Shown here piece after piece: positions 6,540-12,361 of a DNA stretch of 12,361 bases. The stretch is from positions 1 to 12,361 of the forward strand of contig CAINDT010000058.1 of NCBI GenBank assembly GCA_903847495.1, given 5' to 3'. The notes under the pieces are model-generated. The model made no database searches. It was not told the origin of the DNA and saw only the letters and a list, made by a program, of their open reading frames with translations. Numbering within the stretch: position 1 is the first letter of the stretch; every line of letters starts with the position of its first letter. The position numbers were made by a program, and so were the translations under genes. The DNA is from an uncultured Actinomycetes bacterium (lineage in GTDB: Bacteria; Actinomycetota; Thermoleophilia; Gaiellales; F1-60-MAGs149).

Positions 6540-7070
6540 TTACCCGAGGATGCGCAGCGGTGCGCGGCCCTCATCGTTGGCCACCGAGGCCCGTGTCATG
6601 GCGACGCGACCCGTGCGAACGGCCTCCACGATCGTGTACGGGGCGAGCAGCTCCTCGAGCGCCGCGAGGCGATCGGGATGCTCCACGCACTCGAGCAGAA
6701 GCGAGTCCGCACCGGCGTCGACGACGCGGGCGTTGAACACCTCGGCCATCCGCATGATCTCGAGGCGATGCGTGGCGTCGGCCTGCACCTTGATCAGCAG
6801 GAGCTCGCGCTCGATGGCCATGTCGGGATGCACCTCGAGGACGCGGATGACGTCGATCAGCTTGTCCAGCTGCTTGACGACCTGCTCCACCGAATGGCGG
6901 GTGCAGTCCACGCGGATCGTGATGACCGAGCGATCGGCGCGCTCCGTCGGCCCCACGGCGAGGCTGTCGATGTTGAACCCGCGGCGCGAGAACAGCCCGG
7001 AGACGCGCGACAGCACGCCCGGCTTGTTCTCGACCAGCACGCTCAGTGTGTGATGTCCCGGTGTGGCCAT
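6540..7070 (-). CDS. ilvN: Acetolactate synthase small (regulatory) subunit
   Basis: Regulatory partner of IlvB that activates the catalytic subunit and carries valine feedback inhibition. The 176-residue product has the N-terminal ACT domain (about 4-78), with the ligand-site sequence ENKPGVLSRVSGLFSRRGFN and SLAVGPTE, followed by the ALS small-subunit C-terminal domain (about 85-160, with IERELLLIKV and VVDAGADSLLLE). The ATG at 7070 overlaps the ilvB stop by one base (TGATG) and is preceded by GAGGAGGG, so the two subunits are translationally coupled, as expected for a complex with defined stoichiometry. The GTG/ATG codons further upstream in this frame lie inside ilvB and are not credible starts. 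The length is typical of actinobacterial IlvN. Confidence 0.97.
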   Translation of the reverse strand: MATPGHHTLSVLVENKPGVLSRVSGLFSRRGFNIDSLAVGPTERADRSVITIRVDCTRHSVEQVVKQLDKLIDVIRVLEVHPDMAIERELLLIKVQADATHRLEIMRMAEVFNARVVDAGADSLLLECVEHPDRLAALEELLAPYTIVEAVRTGRVAMTRASVANDEGRAPLRILG

Positions 7071-8842
7071 CAGACGCCCTCCTCGACCCACTCGTTGTCC
7101 CACGCCTGGTCGATCATCTCGTGGGAGGCGGCGCCTGCCGGCACCATCGGATAGACCTTCTCCTCGTGATCGATGCGGAAGTCGATCACCGTCGGTCGGC
7201 GCGCGGCGATCGCCTCGGCGACGACGGCATCGACCTCGGCTTCGGTCTCGGCGCGCAGTGCGAGCACGCCGTAGGCCTCCGCCAGCTGGACGAAGTCCGG
7301 GATGGTCCCGAACAGGTTCGTCTCGGAATAGCGCTCGCCGTGGAACAGTTCCTGCCACTGGCGCACCATCCCGAGCCAGCCGTTGTTCATCACGGCGTGG
7401 ATCGCGGGCACGTCGTAGCAGCGCGCCGTGGCGAGCTCCTGCATCGTCATCTGGAAGCAGCCGTCGCCGTCGAAGTTGACGACGTACGCGTCGGGGCAGC
7501 CCTGCTGGGCGCCGATCGCAGCGGGGACGCCGAAGCCCATGGTGCCGAGGCCGCCCGAGGTGAGCCAGCGGCGCGGGCCGTCGATCGACAGGAACTGCGC
7601 GGCCCACATCTGGTGCTGACCGACGCCGGTCACCCAGATCGCGTCCTTGCCCTTGAGGGCCTTGTCGAACGCCTCGACGACGTATTGCGGCTTGAGCTTC
7701 TCGCCTCGCTTGTACCGGAACGGGTTGTCGCGCTTCCACGACTGCACGTCGCGGAGCCACTCACCCTGGGCCTCGACGCGCGCGGCATTGTCCTTGCGGG
7801 CGATCACGGCATCGCGCAGCGCCGGCAGCGTGGTGCGCAGCTCGCCGACGAGGGAGACGTCCGCGAAGCGGTTCTTGGAGACCTCGGCCGGGTCGATGTC
7901 GAAGTGGATGATCTTCGCGCCCGGTGCGAACGCATCGAGCTTGCCCGTCACGCGGTCGTCGAACCGCGCACCCACGGTGATCAGCAGGTCGGAGCGATGG
8001 ATCGTCCAGTTCGCGTACTTCGAGCCGTGCATGCCCGGCATCTGCACCGACAGCGGGTGCGAGTCGGGGAAGGCGCCCTTGGCGAGCAGCGTGGTGGTGA
8101 CCGGTACCTGCAGCGCTTCGGCGAGCAGGATCAGGTCGTCGGAGGCCTCGCCGTTGATCACGCCGCCGCCCACGTAGAGCACGGGCTTGCGGGAGTGGGC
8201 GATCAGGTCGGCCGCCGCCTCGACGCCCTCGAGCTCGCGCGGGAACTCCGCGCTGTAGCCCACGAGATCGATCGTGTCGACGTACTCGAAGTCGATCTCC
8301 GTCAGCTGGAGGTCCTTCGGGATGTCGACGAGTACCGGGCCGGGACGACCGGTGCTGGCGATGTGGAATGCCTCGTGGATCGCCTTCGGGATGTCCTCGG
8401 CCTTCTGGACCAGGAACGAGTGCTTGACGATCGGCATCACGATGCCCGTGATGTCGGCCTCCTGGAACGCGTCGGTGCCGATCAGGTGCGTGGGCACCTG
8501 GCCGGTGATCGCGACGAGCGGGGTGGAGTCGAGAAAGGCGTCGGCAATCGGCGTGACGAGGTTCGTCGCACCCGGGCCGGACGTGGCGATGCACACGCCG
8601 ACCTTGCCGGTCGCGCGAGCGTAACCCTGGGCCATGTGGCCGGCGCCCTGCTCGTGGCGCACGAGCACGTGCTCGATGGTGTGGTCGATCGCCATGAACG
8701 CGTCGTAGAGGGGCAGGATTGCGCCGCCGGGAATGCCCCAGCAGATCGTGACGTCCTCGGCCTCGAGCGAGCGAATGATCGCCTCGGAGCCGAGCATGCG
8801 CTCCTTGCGGGCGCGGGCCTTCTGCAGATTGGTGTCGCTCAT
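7070..8842 (-). CDS. ilvB: Acetolactate synthase large (catalytic) subunit
   Basis: Thiamine-diphosphate enzyme that condenses two pyruvates to 2-acetolactate (valine and leucine) or pyruvate with 2-oxobutyrate to acetohydroxybutyrate (isoleucine). The 590-residue product has the three expected domains. The N-terminal pyrimidine-binding domain holds GIPGGAILPLYD at 36-47 and catalytic E64 in RHEQGAGHMAQGYARATGK. The middle domain has the RFDDRVTG segment near 293-300. The C-terminal PP-binding domain has GDG at 459-461 and NNGWLGMVRQW at 486-496, forming the Mg-ThDP motif. The ATG overlaps the leuB stop by four bases (ATGA) and is preceded by AAGGGGGAACGC, a strong ribosome binding site. It precedes ilvN with a one-base overlap. 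The whole protein is conserved in appearance, with no missing catalytic residue. Confidence 0.98.
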   Translation of the reverse strand: MSDTNLQKARARKERMLGSEAIIRSLEAEDVTICWGIPGGAILPLYDAFMAIDHTIEHVLVRHEQGAGHMAQGYARATGKVGVCIATSGPGATNLVTPIADAFLDSTPLVAITGQVPTHLIGTDAFQEADITGIVMPIVKHSFLVQKAEDIPKAIHEAFHIASTGRPGPVLVDIPKDLQLTEIDFEYVDTIDLVGYSAEFPRELEGVEAAADLIAHSRKPVLYVGGGVINGEASDDLILLAEALQVPVTTTLLAKGAFPDSHPLSVQMPGMHGSKYANWTIHRSDLLITVGARFDDRVTGKLDAFAPGAKIIHFDIDPAEVSKNRFADVSLVGELRTTLPALRDAVIARKDNAARVEAQGEWLRDVQSWKRDNPFRYKRGEKLKPQYVVEAFDKALKGKDAIWVTGVGQHQMWAAQFLSIDGPRRWLTSGGLGTMGFGVPAAIGAQQGCPDAYVVNFDGDGCFQMTMQELATARCYDVPAIHAVMNNGWLGMVRQWQELFHGERYSETNLFGTIPDFVQLAEAYGVLALRAETEAEVDAVVAEAIAARRPTVIDFRIDHEEKVYPMVPAGAASHEMIDQAWDNEWVEEGV

Positions 8843-9882
8843 GCGTTCCCCCTTGCGACCAGTGCGGCGATGGCCTCGCCGACCTCATCGGTGGTGGCCG
8901 TGCCGCCGAGGTCCGGCGTCATCGGCCCGTGCTCCAGGCAGTGAATGGCAGCGGCCTCGACCGCGTCGGCGGCCGCACGCTGGTCGAGATCGCGCAGCAT
9001 CATCGCGACGGTGAGGATCATCGCCGTCGGGTTGGCGATGCCCTTGCCGGCGATGTCGGGCGCCGAGCCGTGGATCGCCTCGTACAGGCCGGGTCGCGTC
9101 GAGCCGAGCGACGAGCTCGGAGCCAGGCCGATACCGCCCGAGACGCTGGCCGCGAGGTCGGAGAGGATGTCGCCGAACATGTTCTCGGTGACGATCACGT
9201 CGTACGCCAGTGGCTGCTCGATCAGCTTCATCGCCATCGAATCGACCAACTGATGCGACAGCTCGACGTCCGGATAGTCCGGCGCGACGCGCTCGATGAC
9301 GACCTGCCGCCAGAGCTTCGAGCTGGACAGGACGTTCTGCTTGTCGACCGAGCAGACCTTGCCGCGGCGCGTGCGCGCCAGATCGAAGGCGTAGCGCACG
9401 ACGCGCTCAACCTCTGCGACGGAGTAGCGGCAGGTGTCCATGCCGGTCTCCGTCGTGAGCTCCTTGGGGCCGAAGTAGAGGCCGCCGGTCAACTCGCGGA
9501 TGATGATCATGTCGAGCCCGTCGACGAGCTCGGGGCGCAGGGGGGAGACGAGCTTGTCGGACCACATCCGGATCGGGCGGACGTTGGCGAACGCCTTCAG
9601 CTCCGCGCGCAGCGCCAGCAGGCCCTGCTCGGGACGGATCTCGCCGGTGTCCCACTTGGGTCCGCCGACCGCGCCCTTCAGCACGGCGTCGGCGTGCGGC
9701 AGCGCCTCGCGCGTCTCGGCGGGGAACGGATCCCCGTGCGAGTCGATGGCGTTGCCGCCGAACGGATACTCGGTGCACTCGGCGGTGAACCCGTGGGCCT
9801 CGCCGGCGGCCGCGAGGACGGCCAGCGCGACGCGCGTGGTCTCGGGGCCGATGCCGTCGCCGGGGAGGACTGCGATCTTCAC
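8839..9882 (-). CDS. leuB: 3-isopropylmalate dehydrogenase
   Basis: Oxidatively decarboxylates 3-isopropylmalate to 2-oxoisocaproate with NAD+ in leucine synthesis. The 347 residues match the family. GDGIGPE lies at 8-14 and substrate arginines around 92-102. RELTGGLYFG at 129-138 carries catalytic Y136, and DKQNVL at 180-185 carries K181. D214, D238 and D242 bind Mg2+ and the substrate (NMFGDILSDLAASVSGG). HGSAPDIAGKGIANP at 271-285 is the cofactor loop. The start is GTG at 9882, preceded by GGAGC about 7 nt upstream, and it gives the standard MKIAVLPGDGIG N-terminus. It starts 26 bp after leuA ends, and its stop overlaps the ilvB start (ATGA). This fuses leucine-specific steps to shared branched-chain steps in one transcript. 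leuC and leuD, which make its substrate, are not in the window. Confidence 0.97.
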   Translation of the reverse strand: MKIAVLPGDGIGPETTRVALAVLAAAGEAHGFTAECTEYPFGGNAIDSHGDPFPAETREALPHADAVLKGAVGGPKWDTGEIRPEQGLLALRAELKAFANVRPIRMWSDKLVSPLRPELVDGLDMIIIRELTGGLYFGPKELTTETGMDTCRYSVAEVERVVRYAFDLARTRRGKVCSVDKQNVLSSSKLWRQVVIERVAPDYPDVELSHQLVDSMAMKLIEQPLAYDVIVTENMFGDILSDLAASVSGGIGLAPSSSLGSTRPGLYEAIHGSAPDIAGKGIANPTAMILTVAMMLRDLDQRAAADAVEAAAIHCLEHGPMTPDLGGTATTDEVGEAIAALVARGNA

Positions 9883-9908
9883 GTGATGCTCCGTTCTCGT
9901 ACTGCGGG

Positions 9909-11453
9909 TCAGATGGTCTCGCGGACCATCGGGTTCGGGTTGCCGGCGGCCACCAGGGCGGCCGCGCGGAGGAACGCCTGGGCGGCGGCCTCCGTGATGT
10001 CGGGTGCGACGGACTGGCCGGTGTAGCGGCGGCCGTCGTGCTCGAGCACGACGCGCACGTCGCCGAGCGCGTCGTTGCCGCCGGTCACAGCGTTCACGTT
10101 GAACTCGCGCAACTCGCCGGCCGTCTTCACGATCGCATTGAGCGCGATGAACGCAGCGTCGATCGGGCCATCGCCCTCGCCGGTCGCCGTGTGCACCTGG
10201 TCGCCCTCGCGCACCTTCACCTCGGCGTGCGAGGTCTCACCGGTGCTCGTCCGCAGGGCCAGGCCCTCGAGAATCCAGCGCTCGGAGGTATCGCGCGACT
10301 GATCGTCGATGATCGCCTCCAGATCGAGCGCCGAGACCGTCTTCTTGCGGTCGGCGATCTCCTTGAACTTGGCGAACGCGCGCTTCAGCTCGTCGCCCTC
10401 GATCGTGTATCCCATGTCGGCGTACGCGGCCTGCAGGGCAGCGCGGCCGGAGTGCTTGCCCAGCACGAGCTCGTTGTGCTCGAGCCCGATCGACTCGGCG
10501 TCCATGATCTCGTAGGTGCGGCGGTTCTTGAGCACGCCGTCCTGGTGGATGCCGGCCTCATGCGCGAAGGCGTTCTTGCCGACGATCGCCTTGTTGGGCT
10601 GCACGGGGTAGCCGCTGAGGCGCGAGACCAGACGGCTGGCGCGGGCGATCTCCGTCGTCTCGATGCCCGTCTCGAACCCGTAGAACGCATGCCGCGTGCG
10701 CAGCGCCATCACGATCTCCTCGAGTGCGGAGTTACCCGCGCGCTCGCCGATGCCGTTGATCGCGACCTCGACCTGGCGCGCGCCTGCCTGCACGCCGGCC
10801 AGCGAGTTCGCAGTCGCGAGACCGAGATCGTTGTGGGTGTGGACGCTGAGCGTCGCCTCGTGCAGCTCGGGCACGTTGGCGTACAGCGTCTCGAGGATCT
10901 CCTTGTACTCCTCCGGCGTGGTGTAGCCGACGGTGTCGGGGATGTTGATCGTCGTGGCACCGGCGGCCAGCGCGGTGCGTACGACCTCGGCCATGAACTC
11001 GGGGCGCGAGCGCGTGGCGTCCTCGCACGAGAACTCGACGTCCGCGACCTTGGTGCGGGCGTACGTGACGGCATCGCGGGTCTGCTCGATCACCTGCTCG
11101 GGCGTCATGCGGAGCTTGTGCTCCATGTGCAGGTCGCTGGTGGCGATGAACACGTGGAAGCGGGGGCTCTCCGCGTTCTTGAGCGCCTCCCACGACGCGT
11201 CGATGTCGGCCTGCTGCGTGCGGTTGAGCGACGCGATCGTGCAGCTGCGCACGTGCTTGGCCACGAGGCCGATGCCCTCGACCTCGCCGGGCGAGGACAC
11301 GGCGAAGCCGGCCTCAATGATGTCGACGCCGAGGCGCTCGAGCTGACGCGCGATCTCCAGCTTCTCCTGCGCGTTCAGGCTGATGCCGGGCGACTGCTCG
11401 CCATCGCGCAACGTGGTGTCGAAGATCTTGACGTAATTCTGATTCGTGCTCAT
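9909..11453 (-). CDS. leuA: 2-isopropylmalate synthase
   Basis: First committed enzyme of leucine synthesis: condenses acetyl-CoA with 2-oxoisovalerate to 2-isopropylmalate. The 514-residue product is the bacterial LeuA type 1. The metal-dependent TIM barrel spans about 1-280, with FDTTLRDGEQSPG at 11-23 (R16 and D17 catalytic), HTHNDLGLA at 205-213 (metal ligands H205 and H207) and GIGERAGN at 234-241. The C-terminal half carries the allosteric leucine-binding domain (from about 385, including VNAVTGGNDALGDVRV), so feedback inhibition is expected. The ATG at 11453 is chosen over one 33 bp upstream because GGAAGGGGG directly precedes it and MSTNQNYVKIFDTTLRDG is the normal N-terminus. It is the first gene of the operon and lies behind a leader that looks like a leucine attenuator. 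The 13-nt sequence around its ribosome binding site nearly repeats at ilvB. Confidence 0.98.
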   Translation of the reverse strand: MSTNQNYVKIFDTTLRDGEQSPGISLNAQEKLEIARQLERLGVDIIEAGFAVSSPGEVEGIGLVAKHVRSCTIASLNRTQQADIDASWEALKNAESPRFHVFIATSDLHMEHKLRMTPEQVIEQTRDAVTYARTKVADVEFSCEDATRSRPEFMAEVVRTALAAGATTINIPDTVGYTTPEEYKEILETLYANVPELHEATLSVHTHNDLGLATANSLAGVQAGARQVEVAINGIGERAGNSALEEIVMALRTRHAFYGFETGIETTEIARASRLVSRLSGYPVQPNKAIVGKNAFAHEAGIHQDGVLKNRRTYEIMDAESIGLEHNELVLGKHSGRAALQAAYADMGYTIEGDELKRAFAKFKEIADRKKTVSALDLEAIIDDQSRDTSERWILEGLALRTSTGETSHAEVKVREGDQVHTATGEGDGPIDAAFIALNAIVKTAGELREFNVNAVTGGNDALGDVRVVLEHDGRRYTGQSVAPDITEAAAQAFLRAAALVAAGNPNPMVRETI

Positions 11454-11566
11454 CGTTCCCCCTTCCGAAGTGCGGTGCGCTTGCACGCACCTGTCCTGTT
11501 GTCTCGTCGTTTCATGCGCCGGGCAGGCGGCGCGTAGGCGAATGCATTCCCCTTAGCGGGGAAGGA
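11454..11566 (-). promoter_or_regulatory. leuA leader with three hairpins (putative leucine attenuator)
   Basis: Between the leader peptide and leuA three perfect 6-bp stems occur on the minus strand. H1 is TTCCCC/GGGGAA (arms 11558-11563 and 11547-11552), with the leader stop codon in its loop. H2 is GCGCCG/CGGCGC (11528-11533 and 11516-11521). H3 is GGTGCG/CGCACC (11486-11491 and 11474-11479), ending 8 nt before the leuA ribosome binding site. The UUCCCC of H1 can instead pair with GGGGAA at 11456-11461, and the preceding CCUUCC with GGAAGG at 11461-11466, both in the leuA ribosome binding site. No U-run follows any stem, so control of translation is more likely than Rho-independent termination. 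The switch itself is inferred. Confidence 0.5.
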
Positions 11567-11678
11567 GGCCGACGAGAAGGAGGAGCGAGGAAACGGGCGA
11601 CGACGCCACGACCCCATGGCCGCTGGCGAATGCCGAGCGGCCGAGAGTCCCTTCAAGCATGTGCGACGTCGTGCGCAT
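11553..11678 (-). CDS. Putative leuA leader peptide (Leu/Val-rich)
   Basis: A short reading frame in the leuA leader ends SSLLLLVGLLPR followed by TAA. Six of the last ten residues are leucine and one is valine, the end products of this operon. The codons are CTC-CTC-CTT-CTC-GTC-GGC-CTC-CTT; CTT looks rare in the neighbouring genes. A ribosome short of charged Leu-tRNA would stall here, just before hairpin H1 whose loop contains the stop. The start is uncertain. The ATG at 11678 lies 8 nt after a TACACT -10 and gives a near-leaderless 41-codon peptide. An ATG at 11660 and a GTG at 11609 (18 codons, MASSPVSSLLLLVGLLPR) are in frame, but neither has a clear ribosome binding site. Leader peptides of this kind are known for actinobacterial leuA and ilv genes. 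The assignment rests on position and composition, not on a database match. Confidence 0.55.
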   Translation of the reverse strand: MRTTSHMLEGTLGRSAFASGHGVVASSPVSSLLLLVGLLPR

Positions 11679-11686
11679 CGCCGCGA

Positions 11687-11716
11687 AGTGTATCGGTATC
11701 CGGGGCTTGGGCGCAA
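11687..11716 (-). promoter_or_regulatory. Candidate promoter of the leuA-leuB-ilvB-ilvN-ilvC operon
   Basis: On the minus strand TTGCGC (11716-11711) and TACACT (11692-11687) are separated by 18 bp, an acceptable sigma-70-type pair. The predicted start near 11680 is 1-2 nt before the leader-peptide ATG at 11678 and about 227 nt before leuA. The divergent MFS -10 element lies about 20 bp beyond the -35, so the two promoters are back to back. Confidence 0.5.
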
Positions 11717-11734
11717 AGGGGAAGGGGCTCCCCG

Positions 11735-11740
11735 TATCCT
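11735..11740 (+). promoter_or_regulatory. Candidate -10 element of the MFS gene (leaderless)
   Basis: TATCCT followed by six bases (GACGCC) and the ATG at 11747. This is the same TAnnnT-N6-ATG arrangement seen at two other genes in the window. No Shine-Dalgarno sequence precedes the ATG, and no -35 is evident. Confidence 0.45.
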
Positions 11741-11746
11741 GACGCC

Positions 11747-12361
11747 ATGGGCGACTGGCATCTGCGATCACCGAAGCGCATCGCCTTCGCCCGCGTCGTG
11801 CTGGCCGGACTGGGGGGCTTCATCGCTCTCGGTGCTGCCTTCGCCGTCGTGCCCGACATCGTCAAGCAGGACATGCACGAGACGGATGTCGTGGTCGGAT
11901 GGACGCTCACGGTGTTCGCGGCGACGGCGCTGATGACCCGTTTCTTCGCGGGGGTCGGCATCGATCGTCGTGGCGCGCGGGCGATTTTCGCCCTCGGATT
12001 CGCCCTGCTCGCGATGGCCGGCGTGCTGTTCCTGTTCGTCACACCGGAGCGTGAGTGGCTGCTCTTCGGGGCGCGGGCGCTGCAGGGCGTGGGACAGGCC
12101 TGCATGTTCACCGCCGGGCTCTCCTGGGCCGTCCAACTGGCGCCGGAGAATCGGCGAGGACAGGCGATGTCGTTGTTCGGACTGTCGGTCTGGGCCGGTC
12201 TCACGATTGGACCGGTCGCGGCACAGCTCCTGCTCGACCACGCTGGCACGAAGGCCGCCGAGGTCCTGATGGTCGCCGCTCCCGCACTGGCCTTGGTCGC
12301 GATGATCGGACTGCGCTCACCGCCCGTGCATGCGGAAACGCCGAGCCTCAGCGTGCCGCGC
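11747..12361 (+). CDS. Major facilitator superfamily transporter, N-terminal part (partial)
   Basis: The gene runs off the window end after 205 codons, about half of a typical 12-helix MFS protein. Around six membrane helices are visible: about 13-35, 48-69, 77-98, 104-130, 140-163 and 173-190. The MFS motif A loop between helices 2 and 3 is FAGVGIDRRGARAI (67-80), with the conserved G, D and R residues. ARALQGVGQACM and ENRRGQAMSLFGLSVWAGL resemble the helix 4-5 signatures of drug/metabolite:H+ antiporters. This suggests a proton-driven exporter, but the substrate cannot be told. It is divergent from the leuA operon and its promoter is adjacent to that of leuA. Export of a branched-chain amino acid or related acid is conceivable from position alone and is not supported by any sequence motif. 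Confidence 0.85.
   Translation, partial: MGDWHLRSPKRIAFARVVLAGLGGFIALGAAFAVVPDIVKQDMHETDVVVGWTLTVFAATALMTRFFAGVGIDRRGARAIFALGFALLAMAGVLFLFVTPEREWLLFGARALQGVGQACMFTAGLSWAVQLAPENRRGQAMSLFGLSVWAGLTIGPVAAQLLLDHAGTKAAEVLMVAAPALALVAMIGLRSPPVHAETPSLSVPR

Noticed and set aside
5768..6736. A 322-codon plus-strand open frame opposite ilvC and the end of ilvN.
   Set aside because: It crosses two confirmed minus-strand genes, has no family features and no ribosome binding site; treated as a shadow.
7046..8944. A 632-codon plus-strand open frame opposite ilvB.
   Set aside because: It is exactly antisense to a well-conserved ilvB. Its Val/Asp/Arg/His-rich composition is the usual shadow of a high-GC gene with G/C third positions, and it has no recognisable motif.
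10038..11537. A 499-codon plus-strand open frame opposite leuA.
   Set aside because: Same shadow effect: antisense to leuA, low-complexity Arg/Leu/Asp/Val composition, no domain and no promoter.
11454..11746. T-box riboswitch as the regulator of the leuA operon.
   Set aside because: No T-box consensus (AGGGUGGNACCGCG-like) and no terminator with a U-run is present in the leader.
11450..11761. An alternative 103-codon minus-strand frame through the leuA leader, ending at the leuA start.
   Set aside because: It lacks any Leu or Val run and is rich in Arg, Ser and Pro. The frame ending LLLLVGLLPR makes better sense as a leader peptide, although the overlap of its stop with the leuA ATG was noted.

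Overview
This is a 12.4 kb chromosomal window of very high GC. Codon third positions are almost all G or C, several starts are GTG, three genes look leaderless, and terminator hairpins lack U-tracts. Together with an actinobacterial-looking RNase P RNA this points to a high-GC Actinomycetota, possibly the Thermoleophilia (Solirubrobacterales-like). The lineage is an inference. I see no insertion sequences, phage genes, CRISPR arrays or tRNAs; it reads as housekeeping chromosome.

Left part (1-3100). The tail of an unidentified membrane protein meets, tail to tail, a two-gene minus-strand unit: a spheroidene-monooxygenase (CrtA)-like protein followed 2 bp later by a membrane-anchored family 2 glycosyltransferase of the HpnB/CruC type. 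Upstream of these, also on the minus strand, is rnpB (RNase P RNA) with its own promoter and terminator hairpin. A small P-loop kinase-like gene is divergent from rnpB.

Middle part (3032-5430). A strong bidirectional hairpin separates the P-loop gene from a convergent cyclophilin gene. A FIST-domain sensory protein is divergent from the cyclophilin. Next is a MarR-like regulator preceded by four ATACC-type inverted boxes, a likely autoregulatory operator. A long hairpin then ends both the regulator gene and the operon that converges on it.

Right part (5441-11746). A compact minus-strand branched-chain amino acid operon is transcribed leuA-leuB-ilvB-ilvN-ilvC. It encodes 2-isopropylmalate synthase, 3-isopropylmalate dehydrogenase, both acetolactate synthase subunits and ketol-acid reductoisomerase. 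leuB/ilvB overlap by 4 nt and ilvB/ilvN by 1 nt, indicating translational coupling. leuCD and ilvD are not in the window. The roughly 220-nt leuA leader has a candidate promoter, a short reading frame ending in a Leu/Val-rich run, and three hairpins. This is the layout of a ribosome-mediated leucine attenuator and is the most interesting regulatory structure here.

Right edge. Divergent from leuA is the N-terminal half of an MFS transporter, cut by the window end. I did not find a clearly novel multi-gene system. The points most worth following are the leuA leader, the MarR operator array, the crtA-like/glycosyltransferase pair, and the recurring TAnnnT-N6-ATG leaderless start arrangement.
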